A stretch of DNA of 8,614 bases from assembly GCA_903954205.1 (NCBI GenBank), contig CAJBMR010000486.1, positions 1-8,614 on the forward strand, written 5' to 3'. Both the position numbers and the translations under genes were made by a program. The notes under the pieces were generated by a model, which was not told the DNA's origin, made no database searches, and saw only the letters and a list, made by a program, of their open reading frames with translations. Every line of letters starts with the position of its first letter. Positions within the stretch are counted from its first letter, which is position 1. The DNA is from an uncultured bacterium. Its GTDB lineage: Bacteria > Actinomycetota > Actinomycetes > S36-B12. This document shows, piece after piece, positions 1 to 5,449 of the stretch.

Positions 1-896
1 CGCTGGGAGCGCGGCCGTGGCGCTGGGCAGCCGGCGCGGCGCTGGGGCTCGCGTGCGCCGTGAAGTGGTCTGGGCTGTGGTACCTCGCCGCCTTTGGCCT
101 GCTCACCGTCATCTGGGATGTCGCCCTGCGTCGCCGACTGGGCGTGGTCCAACCGTGGACCGTGACGCTGCTGCGCAGCGCGCCCATCGCATTCGTCGCG
201 ATGGTCGGCACGGCTGCGGTGACCTACGTCGCCACCTGGTCAGGGTGGCTGTTCACCGACGGTGGCTGGGGGCGACAGTGGGCCGACAGCACGCCCTCCA
301 TCATCCCCGCGGCTCTGAGATCGCTGTGGCACTATCACGGCGAAGCCTGGCAATTCCATGTCGGGCTGACAGGCGACCACTCCTATGAATCGCATGGGCC
401 GAGCTGGTTCATGCAGACGAGGCCCACGTCCTTCTACTGGTCGAGCCTGCAGAACGGAGAGTCGGGATGCGCCGCGGACTCCTGCGCCGCAGAAGTTCTC
501 GCGCTCGGCAATCCGCTCATCTGGTGGATCGGCTCCATCGCGCTGCTCTACCTCGTGTGGCGCTGGATCACGCGCAGGGATTGGCGGGCCGGAGCCGTCC
601 TCCTCGCGGTGCTCGCCGGCTGGGTGCCGTGGCTGATCTACCTCGACCGGACCATCTTTTCGTTCTACTCCGTCGTCTTCCTGCCCTACCTCGCGATGGC
701 GTTGGCCATGATGATCGGAGCGCTCATCGGCCCGCCCGACGCGAGTCGCGATCGCCGCCGCGTGGGCACCTGGGTGGCAGCGAGCATCCTCGTCTTGATC
801 GTGATCGCGGCCTGGTGGTTCTACCCGATCTGGACCGGGGAGGTCATCCCCTACGAGCAGTGGACCTGGCGCATGTGGATGCCGACCTGGGTCTGA
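1..896 (+). CDS. pmt: Protein O-mannosyltransferase, C-terminal part (5' end outside window)
   Basis: Membrane glycosyltransferase that moves mannose from polyprenyl-phosphate-mannose onto Ser/Thr of exported proteins (GT39/PMT family, like M. tuberculosis Rv1002c). The reading frame is open from base 3, so the gene starts upstream; a GTG at 60 lies inside the conserved KWSGLWYL stretch and is not the start. 297 residues are visible. Seen in order: a TM segment running into KWSGLWYL; further TM helices; an extracytoplasmic part with GDHSYES, PSWF and RPTSFYW; then a four-TM C-terminal block containing YLDRTIFSFYSVVFLPY and ending in GEVIPYEQWTWRMWMPTWV. The last two are typical of the PMT C-terminal four-TM domain. 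The N-terminal catalytic loop is not in the window, so activity cannot be judged. It converges on the secreted-protein gene with 4 bp between stop codons. Family assignment is firm; the mannosyl substrate is inferred from the family. Confidence 0.93.
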   Translation, partial: LGARPWRWAAGAALGLACAVKWSGLWYLAAFGLLTVIWDVALRRRLGVVQPWTVTLLRSAPIAFVAMVGTAAVTYVATWSGWLFTDGGWGRQWADSTPSIIPAALRSLWHYHGEAWQFHVGLTGDHSYESHGPSWFMQTRPTSFYWSSLQNGESGCAADSCAAEVLALGNPLIWWIGSIALLYLVWRWITRRDWRAGAVLLAVLAGWVPWLIYLDRTIFSFYSVVFLPYLAMALAMMIGALIGPPDASRDRRRVGTWVAASILVLIVIAAWWFYPIWTGEVIPYEQWTWRMWMPTWV

Positions 897-904
897 CCGG
901 TCAG
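893..904. repeat. 12-bp perfect palindrome holding two convergent stop codons
   Basis: CTGACCGGTCAG reads the same on both strands. The TGA at 894-896 ends the mannosyltransferase gene; the reverse complement of 901-903 is the TGA that ends the secreted-protein gene. No T-run follows on either side and the palindrome has no loop, so it is not a standard intrinsic terminator. It may be a chance result of the two stop codons facing each other. Confidence 0.6.
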
Positions 905-1398
905 CGCTCGGGGCACCAGTCGCCGGCGTCCGCGGGCATGATGCAGGCGCCGTACGTCACCACCGTCTTGCCGATGGTGCGCGTCGTGCCATCGGGCAGC
1001 AGGACCTCGCCACGCGGCATGGTCAATCGCACGCGGGTGGCGGTCATCTCGGCCAGGAGAGAGGCAGGGATTGTGACGACCGTGCGGTAGGGATAGGGCT
1101 CGGCGCAGCCCTTGGATCCGCGCACGCCGACGGTGACCTCGGGGTTGCTTACCCAACCGGCATCGGTCTTCAGTCGGACGTAGGTGCGTGCCGGTGCCGG
1201 GTACTTCCAGCATTCGACGATCGAGAGTGACTCGACGACCTCGACCGGCTCCTCGCACGTGTAGGTGGCGGAGAACTCACGATCGATCCAGTGACATGCC
1301 GCGACAGGGCCCTCCGCGCGAGCCGGCACAGCAGCGAGTACGCCGCCGGCCATGAGCGCGGCTGCGACCACACCGACCGACAGGGACTTTCCGGACAT
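901..1398 (-). CDS. Secreted six-cysteine protein of unknown function
   Basis: I do not recognise the family. The 165-residue product starts with a clear Sec signal peptide: Lys4, a hydrophobic run at about 7-25, then PARA-EG, predicting signal peptidase I cleavage after Ala28. There is no lipobox. The mature part (about 137 residues) has six cysteines (C35, C48, C63, C98, C152, C162), an even number that could make three disulfides in the cell envelope. It is rich in short V/T/R alternating stretches (for example VRLKTDAGW, TVVTIPASLL) that suggest beta strands. The ATG at 1398 was chosen because a very strong Shine-Dalgarno (GAAGGAGGAG) sits 2 bases upstream; the longer open frame to 1662 would run through the tRNA. 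It converges on the mannosyltransferase; whether it is a mannosylation substrate is open, and no Pro/Thr-rich region is seen. Confidence 0.8.
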   Translation of the reverse strand: MSGKSLSVGVVAAALMAGGVLAAVPARAEGPVAACHWIDREFSATYTCEEPVEVVESLSIVECWKYPAPARTYVRLKTDAGWVSNPEVTVGVRGSKGCAEPYPYRTVVTIPASLLAEMTATRVRLTMPRGEVLLPDGTTRTIGKTVVTYGACIMPADAGDWCPER

Positions 1399-1400
1399 GA

Positions 1401-1410
1401 CTCCTCCTTC
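1401..1410 (-). promoter_or_regulatory. Ribosome binding site fixing the secreted-protein start
   Basis: The minus strand reads GAAGGAGGAG, then TC, then ATG at 1398. The AAGGAGG core lies 4 bases before the ATG, slightly close, while the GGAGGAG part extends nearer. This is one of the strongest Shine-Dalgarno sequences in the window and it decides the start in favour of the signal peptide. Confidence 0.75.
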
Positions 1411-1418
1411 GCCCCCAC

Positions 1419-1424
1419 ACGTTA
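1419..1424 (-). promoter_or_regulatory. Candidate -10 box (TAACGT) for the secreted-protein gene
   Basis: The minus strand reads CCTAACGT ending 20 bases before the ATG at 1398. TAACGT fits the actinobacterial TANNNT -10 pattern. Transcription would start near 1412, giving a leader of about 14 nt that just holds the ribosome site. No good -35 is visible 16-18 bp upstream. The same octamer precedes the gene at 1682-2182. Confidence 0.35.
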
Positions 1425-1537
1425 GGGCGGCGGCGGGCAGGAGTCGCGGTGATCGACACGGCGCGGCAGGCAGCGCTGCGGAAATTCCCAGGAAGCGCCT
1501 CGGGAACGAGAGCCCCGCAGGGCCATTCAACGGTGTG

Positions 1538-1611
1538 TGGAGCTGAGGGGATTTGAACCCCTGACCCCCTCGATGCGAACGAGGTGCGCTACCGGACTGC
1601 GCTACAGCCCC
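1538..1611 (-). tRNA. tRNA-Ala (anticodon CGC)
   Basis: The minus strand folds into a full cloverleaf of 74 nt. Acceptor GGGGCTG pairs with CAGCTCC and contains a G3:U70 wobble, the main alanine identity element. The D stem is GCGC/GCGC with a 9-nt loop, the anticodon stem CCTCG/CGAGG with loop TTCGCAT (anticodon CGC at 1575-1577, reading GCG), the variable loop GGGTC, and the T arm AGGGG-TTCAAAT-CCCCT. The discriminator is A73. The bases after it are CAC, so CCA is not encoded and must be added by the nucleotidyltransferase. It stands alone downstream of the membrane-protein gene on the same strand. Confidence 0.97.
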
Positions 1612-1613
1612 GG

Positions 1614-1648
1614 GGGGCCGAGGCCCCGTCGGCCGAGGTCGCCCTCGG
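1614..1648 (-). other. Two GC-rich hairpins between the GlpR-like gene and tRNA-Ala
   Basis: Two perfect inverted repeats are visible. CCGAGG-TCGC-CCTCGG at 1633-1648 has a 6-bp stem and 4-nt loop. GGGGC-CGAG-GCCCC at 1614-1627 has a 5-bp stem and ends 2 nt before the tRNA. Neither is followed by a T-run on the minus strand. They could end transcription from the gene upstream, or form the 5' leader removed by RNase P. The choice cannot be made from sequence. Confidence 0.4.
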
Positions 1649-1658
1649 ACAGGGCGTG

Positions 1659-1664
1659 ACACTA
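1659..1664 (-). promoter_or_regulatory. Weak candidate -10 box (TAGTGT) for tRNA-Ala
   Basis: TAGTGT on the minus strand fits TANNNT. A GTGACG at 1680-1685, resembling TTGAC, lies 15 bp upstream, a short spacer, and overlaps the end of the GlpR-like gene. Transcription would start near 1651, leaving a leader of about 40 nt that carries the two hairpins. The tRNA might instead be read from the upstream gene. Confidence 0.25.
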
Positions 1665-1681
1665 CACCAGCGGGTTGCGCG

Positions 1682-2182
1682 TCACGCGGTCTGGTCGAAG
1701 ACCTCTTCCCACGTGGGAGGCGACACGCGAGCGTGCGTCATCGGCACCTCCGCCTGCGTGTGCGCGGGAATGTCTCGATCGGATCGGTCGGCTCGCTCGG
1801 CACGCCGCACACGACGCCGCTCATCGAGAGCGCGCTCCGCGGACATGCGCGCTGAACGACGCTCGGCCAGCACGGCAACGGGAAGGAAAGCGAGCAGTGG
1901 GAGCCACAGGAGGATGGTGATGATGCCGGGCAGGAGTCCCGCGACCCAGCCGGTCGTGGCCAGGGCGCCTACGGTGGCGGTGGCGGCCACGATGATGCGG
2001 CGACGGCGCGCCGCTGCGCCCTGGGCGACATCAGCGTCGTCCGCGATGCGCGCCAGCGTGCCCATCGCGACCCGGTGACGCTCGATGCGCCGCGCCTGGT
2101 CGTCGTCGTGGCGGCGGAGCCACATCGGGATGAGGACGGCGGCCCACAGGGCAACGATCGCCACATAGATCAAACCCGTCAC
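1682..2182 (-). CDS. glpR: Three-TM membrane protein of the SepX / Glp-receptor (GlpR) type
   Basis: Small actinobacterial membrane protein thought to work in cell division. In Corynebacterium GlpR is the membrane receptor of the gephyrin-like Glp, which binds FtsZ; the Streptomyces counterpart SepX acts in septation. Seen here: an N-terminal TM at about 3-21 with the hallmark LIYVAIVALWAAVLIPMWL followed by RRHDD; a basic segment to about 62; a TM pair at about 63-81 and 84-106; then a highly charged Arg/Glu/Asp-rich tail (107-140), possibly helical, ending in TWEEVFDQTA. At 166 residues it seems short for the family as I recall it. The start is GTG with no clear Shine-Dalgarno. The GNAT gene ends 69 bp upstream on the same strand, and glp lies further up the run, which supports the identity. 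This symbol is not the glycerol repressor. Function is inferred from the N-terminal motif and context. Confidence 0.72.
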   Translation of the reverse strand: MTGLIYVAIVALWAAVLIPMWLRRHDDDQARRIERHRVAMGTLARIADDADVAQGAAARRRRIIVAATATVGALATTGWVAGLLPGIITILLWLPLLAFLPVAVLAERRSARMSAERALDERRRVRRAERADRSDRDIPAHTQAEVPMTHARVSPPTWEEVFDQTA

Positions 2183-2190
2183 ATCAATGA

Positions 2191-2196
2191 ACGTTA
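2191..2196 (-). promoter_or_regulatory. Candidate -10 box (TAACGT) for the GlpR-like gene
   Basis: The minus strand reads CCTAACGT, then 8 nt, then the GTG start at 2182. If used, the mRNA would begin at or within a few bases of the start codon, which fits the lack of a Shine-Dalgarno. The 69-bp gap (2183-2251) also holds an imperfect GC-rich inverted repeat (GGGGACC near 2217-2223 against GGGCCCC near 2238-2244, one mismatch) without a T-run. No clear -35 is seen. Confidence 0.33.
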
Positions 2197-2251
2197 GGTG
2201 TCGCGGCCCTCGGAATGGGGGACCTCGCCGCTCGATGGGCCCCGTGTCGCG

Positions 2252-2860
2252 CTAGGCCCCGGGACTGACTCGCGAGGACAGCCACCGGCCGAGCACGCCC
2301 TCGGGGACATCATCCGCGCACAGGGCGAAGGTGAGGTGGTCTCGCCAGGCACCGTCGATGTGGAGATAGCGCTCGCGCAGACCCTCTTCGCGGAAGCCCA
2401 ACTTTTGCACCACCCGCAGCGATGCTGCGTTCTCGGGACGGATGTTGATCTCGACGCGATGCAGCCCGACCTCGCCGAAGCAGTGGTCGGTGGCCATCGC
2501 CACCGCGGTCGGCATGATGCCGCGCCCCGCAGCGCGCTGGTCGATCCAATAGCCGATGTAGGCACTGAGCAGCGATCCGCGGGCGATGCCACCGACCGTC
2601 ACCTGGCCGGCGAAGGACCCGTCCACAATGAGCGCAAAGGGAAGTCCCCTTCCCTCGCGCGCCTCGGCACGCAGTCGTCGCACCATCGCACCGTACGTCG
2701 CGGGGGCGTCCTGCTCGGCGAGCGGAAGAGTCGCCTCCCACGGGCGCAGCCACCGCGCATTGCGCGTGCGGACTTCACGCCAGGCGGTCGCGTCACGCAG
2801 TCGGAGCGGTCGCAACTCGATGCGTCCTTCGCGCAGTCGAGCGGGCCAGCCATGACTCAT
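2252..2860 (-). CDS. RimJ/RimL-like GNAT N-acetyltransferase
   Basis: Acetyl-CoA-dependent acetyltransferase, 202 residues, of the group that acetylates N-termini of ribosomal or other proteins; the true substrate is unknown. Features fit the GNAT fold: an N-terminal IELRPLRLRDA strand-helix start (14-24), WLRPWEAT at 37-44, the central GYWIDQRAAGRGI (103-115) with the Q/R-x-x-G-x-G/A acetyl-CoA pyrophosphate loop (Q108-RAAGRG), and the C-terminal NAASLRVVQKLGFREEG (144-160), the usual N-x-x-S-x-x-x-x-x-K-L-G-F motif. The ATG overlaps the TGA of moaC by 4 nt (ATGA, 2857-2860) and has little Shine-Dalgarno, so translation is probably coupled to moaC. A RimJ-like gene between moeA1 and the membrane-protein gene is the M. 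tuberculosis order (Rv0994-Rv0996, from memory). Confidence 0.9.
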   Translation of the reverse strand: MSHGWPARLREGRIELRPLRLRDATAWREVRTRNARWLRPWEATLPLAEQDAPATYGAMVRRLRAEAREGRGLPFALIVDGSFAGQVTVGGIARGSLLSAYIGYWIDQRAAGRGIMPTAVAMATDHCFGEVGLHRVEINIRPENAASLRVVQKLGFREEGLRERYLHIDGAWRDHLTFALCADDVPEGVLGRWLSSRVSPGA

Positions 2861-3333
2861 TCCGGTCGCACCCAGTGGCCGCGCTTGCCGCCCGACTTCT
2901 CATCGAGGCGGATATCGGTGATGACCGCGGCAGGATCCACCGCCTTCACCATGTCGACGAGCGCGAGCGCTGCCACGGAGACGCACGTGAGGGCCTCCAT
3001 CTCGACGCCCGTGCGATCCGCGGTGCGCACGGTCGCGACGATGGCCACGCCCCCATCTTCGACCTGGAGGTCCACCTCGACGCCGTGAATGGCGAGCGGG
3101 TGGCACAGGGGCACGAGATCCGGGGTGCGCTTGGCCGCCTGGATTCCGGCGATCCTCGCGACGGCGAGTGCATCCCCCTTGGGCACACCCTCTCCCCGCA
3201 GGAGAGCGACAACCTCGGTGGACACGGTCACCCGGCCCGATGCGGTGGCGGCGCGCACGGTGATGTCCTTGCCGCTGACGTCCACCATGCGAGCGGCGCC
3301 GCGGGAGTCCAGGTGCGTGAACTCGCTGCTCAT
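2857..3333 (-). CDS. moaC: Cyclic pyranopterin monophosphate synthase MoaC
   Basis: Cytosolic enzyme of molybdenum-cofactor synthesis: it turns 3',8-cyclo-7,8-dihydro-GTP, made by MoaA, into cyclic pyranopterin monophosphate. The product has 158 residues against about 160 for E. coli. All signature stretches are present: ARMVDVSGK (14-22), PKGDALAVARIAGIQAAKRT (51-70), LVPLCHPL with His78, RTGVEMEALT with Glu111 and Glu113, DMVKAVD with Asp127 and Lys130, and KSGGKRGHW with Lys146. These match the known active-site residues with a one-residue shift, so the enzyme looks intact. The ATG at 3333 has a good GAGGAGG site 6-7 nt upstream and overlaps the last base of the glp stop. No moaA, moaE, moaD or mogA is in the window, so moaC is separated here from the rest of its pathway. 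Confidence 0.97.
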   Translation of the reverse strand: MSSEFTHLDSRGAARMVDVSGKDITVRAATASGRVTVSTEVVALLRGEGVPKGDALAVARIAGIQAAKRTPDLVPLCHPLAIHGVEVDLQVEDGGVAIVATVRTADRTGVEMEALTCVSVAALALVDMVKAVDPAAVITDIRLDEKSGGKRGHWVRPE

Positions 3334-4547
3334 CAGCCGCCTCCTCGCAGATCCATGACCATGAGTTCGTCGCCCTGGGCCACACGCGAGACCTGCTCGG
3401 GCACGATCGCCAATCCATCCGCACGCGAGAGGCCGCCGATGATGTGCGACCCCTGGCCGCCCTCGGGTTCTGCCATAAGCAGGCCGTCGCGCGTCTGCAG
3501 CCGCACGCGCGCGAACTGCGTCTTGCCATGCGGAGACGTGAACTCGCGCGCACAGATCGCATGCAGTTGAGGTCGCTGGAGATCCGAATGGCCGAGCATC
3601 CTCCGGATGAGCGGTCTGACGAACGCCTCGAAGGACACGAAGGAGCTGACGGGATTGCCCGGGAGCGTGACGATAGGTGTCGATCCCACCACGCCCGCCC
3701 CCTGCGGCATTCCCGGCTGCATCGCAACCTTCACGAATTCGACACCGCCCAGCCGCGTGAGGACCGCCTTGACGGTGTCATAGGCGCCCATGCTCACACC
3801 CCCTGAGGTGATGATGAGATCGCTGCGTGCAGCCTCCTCGAGGAGCATGCGCTCCAACTCGTCCTCGTCATCTCGCACCGGGCCCACGCGCACGGCCTCT
3901 GCACCGGCCTCGCGCACCGCAGCCGTGAGCATGTAGCTATTGGAATCCACGATCTGACCGGGGCCGGGCTCCACTCCCGGATCCACGAGCTCGTCACCGG
4001 TGGAGATGACGCTCACGCGCGGACGACGGTGGACAGGGATCGTGGCGAGCCCCACGGCAGCGAGCATCGCGATCACCCGCGCGTTGATCGGGGTCCCGGG
4101 CTCGAGGACTAGCTCCCCCGCCGCCACGTCCTCACCGCGACGCCGAATGTGAGCACCGGGATCGGGTGCGCGCGTGATCGTCACCTCGTCGGTGGCCCCG
4201 TCTGTCCACTCCACGGGCACGACAGCGTCCGTCCCCTCCGGGATGGGCGCTCCCGTCATGATGCGCACGGCTGTGCCCGGAACGAGCCGCTCCGCCGCCT
4301 CCTGACCGGCGGCGATGTCGCCGCGCACGGGAAGACGGATGGCGCTTCCATCGGAGGCACCGGAGACGTCGCTCACGCGTACGGCGTAGCCGTCCATAGA
4401 ACTGTTGTCGAAGGAGGGCAGCGGCCAACTCGCCGTCACCGAATCAGCGAGCACGAGGCCGTCGGCCTCGAGCAGGGATACCTGCTGCGCCGGGAGTGCC
4501 TGGGCATCGCCGAGGACGATGAGCTGATGCTCCTCGACCGACCTCAT
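3333..4547 (-). CDS. glp: MoeA/gephyrin-like molybdotransferase, probable Glp
   Basis: MoeA-fold protein. Canonical MoeA inserts molybdate into molybdopterin-AMP; the corynebacterial homologue Glp binds FtsZ and the membrane receptor GlpR. The 404 residues (E. coli MoeA 411) show PLPSFDNSSMDGYAV at 43-56 with Asp52, RIMTGAPIPEGTDAVV (95-110), the MPT-binding domain with STGDEL (182-187, Glu186), DSNSYML, SDLIITSGGVSMGAYD (242-257, Asp257), LPGNPVSSFVSF (295-306) and a C-terminal domain ending at SRADGLAIVPE. Odd: the E. coli KPGK segment is QPGM here (277-280). I chose the ATG at 4547, 1 nt after the galU stop, because it gives the family length; a start at 4616 would overlap galU by 68 nt. 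Neighbours galU, a RimJ-like gene and a GlpR-like gene favour Glp; the adjoining moaC favours a cofactor role. Both are possible. Confidence 0.88.
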   Translation of the reverse strand: MRSVEEHQLIVLGDAQALPAQQVSLLEADGLVLADSVTASWPLPSFDNSSMDGYAVRVSDVSGASDGSAIRLPVRGDIAAGQEAAERLVPGTAVRIMTGAPIPEGTDAVVPVEWTDGATDEVTITRAPDPGAHIRRRGEDVAAGELVLEPGTPINARVIAMLAAVGLATIPVHRRPRVSVISTGDELVDPGVEPGPGQIVDSNSYMLTAAVREAGAEAVRVGPVRDDEDELERMLLEEAARSDLIITSGGVSMGAYDTVKAVLTRLGGVEFVKVAMQPGMPQGAGVVGSTPIVTLPGNPVSSFVSFEAFVRPLIRRMLGHSDLQRPQLHAICAREFTSPHGKTQFARVRLQTRDGLLMAEPEGGQGSHIIGGLSRADGLAIVPEQVSRVAQGDELMVMDLRGGG

Positions 4548-4548
4548 G

Positions 4549-5424
4549 TCACGCCTCGCCTTCGAGCGCACGGGGCAGCCAGGCGCGCAGAGCGGGGCCG
4601 AGGTCGTCACGCTCAAGGGCCAGGCGGATCACGGCCTGGAGGTAGGAGAGCCGGTCGCCGGTGTCGTAGCGGCGTCCTGTGAAGAGCACGCCGTGCACGC
4701 GCCCGGCGAGGGCGAGCTCACGAAGGGCGTCGGTGAGCTGGATCTCCCCGCCGCGGCCCGGCTGCGTGCGGGCAAGCACGGAGAAGATCTCGGGGTCCAG
4801 GATGTAGCGACCGATGACCGCCAGCGTGCTTGGCGCAGCAGCCGTATCCGGCTTCTCCACCAGATCGGTGACGCTGACGACGTCGTCGGACGAGGTGGGG
4901 GCGACAGCGGCGCATCCGTAGAGCGAGATCTGGTCGCGCGGGACCTCCATCAGGCAGAGCACCGAGCCGCCGAGCTCGTCACGCACGGCGATCATCCGCT
5001 CGAGCACGGCATCGCGCGGATCGATGAGGTCATCTCCCAGGAGGACGGCGAAGGGCTGGTCTCCGACATGTCGCTCCGCCATGAGCACCGCATGGCCGAG
5101 GCCCAGCGCGTCGCCCTGTCGCACGTAGTGGATGCGGGCGAGGTCGTTGGACTCGGTGACGCTGCGCAAGCGGGCCGTGTCGCCCTTGGCCTCGAGCGCC
5201 GACTCCAACTCCAGATTGCGATCGAAGTGATCCTCGAGTGGGCGCTTGCTCCGGCCCGTCACAAAGAGGACGTCGTCGAGGCCGGCTGCGACAGCCTCTT
5301 CGACGACGTACTGGATCGCGGGCTTGTCCACGACCGGGAGCATCTCCTTGGGAGTTGCCTTGGTCGCCGGGAGGAATCGCGTGCCGAGGCCGGCCGCAGG
5401 GATGACCGCCGTCGTCACGCGCAT
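4549..5424 (-). CDS. galU: UTP-glucose-1-phosphate uridylyltransferase
   Basis: Makes UDP-glucose from UTP and glucose-1-phosphate in the cytosol, the donor for cell-wall glycans, trehalose and exopolysaccharide. The 291 residues are full length for bacterial GalU. Seen: the nucleotide-binding start AVIPAAGLGTRFLPATKATPKEM (6-28, with G-x-G-T-R and K26), DKPAIQYVVEEAVAAG (33-48), GLGHAVLMA (108-116), the metal/sugar-binding LLGDDLID (128-135), VEKP (189-192), GRYILDPEIF (205-214), GGEIQLTDALREL (225-237) and YDTGDRLSYL (253-262). It heads the minus-strand run; glp begins 1 nt after its stop. It is divergent from the cyclo-ligase with only 25 bp between, so its promoter must overlap the other gene's start. 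A TAGGGT box 6 nt before the ATG suggests a leaderless transcript. Confidence 0.97.
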   Translation of the reverse strand: MRVTTAVIPAAGLGTRFLPATKATPKEMLPVVDKPAIQYVVEEAVAAGLDDVLFVTGRSKRPLEDHFDRNLELESALEAKGDTARLRSVTESNDLARIHYVRQGDALGLGHAVLMAERHVGDQPFAVLLGDDLIDPRDAVLERMIAVRDELGGSVLCLMEVPRDQISLYGCAAVAPTSSDDVVSVTDLVEKPDTAAAPSTLAVIGRYILDPEIFSVLARTQPGRGGEIQLTDALRELALAGRVHGVLFTGRRYDTGDRLSYLQAVIRLALERDDLGPALRAWLPRALEGEA

Positions 5425-5430
5425 AGGGAC

Positions 5431-5436
5431 ACCCTA
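5431..5436 (-). promoter_or_regulatory. Candidate -10 box (TAGGGT) for a leaderless galU transcript
   Basis: The minus strand reads TAGGGT, GTCCCT, ATG. TANNNT followed by 6-7 nt and then ATG/GTG is the common layout of leaderless actinobacterial genes. No good -35 is visible. AGGGTG could instead act as a weak Shine-Dalgarno, in which case the promoter lies inside the divergent gene. Confidence 0.4.
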
Positions 5437-5449
5437 GGAGAATGCCCGG

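Noticed and set aside
60..896. Mannosyltransferase starting at GTG 60 inside the window
   Set aside because: The frame is open to base 3 and the residues before and after the GTG form a continuous TM plus KWSGLW motif, so the GTG is an internal valine.
1538..1611. tRNA-Ala as an integration site of a mobile element
   Set aside because: No integrase, no repeated tRNA 3' end and no foreign-looking genes are nearby.
901..1662. Longer 253-residue version of the secreted protein
   Set aside because: The added 88 residues would be read through the tRNA-Ala sequence and bury the signal peptide; the ATG at 1398 has a strong ribosome site.
4548..4616. Upstream start for glp (23 extra residues)
   Set aside because: It would overlap galU by 68 nt and add Cys/Arg-rich residues unlike the family; the ATG at 4547 gives normal MoeA length.
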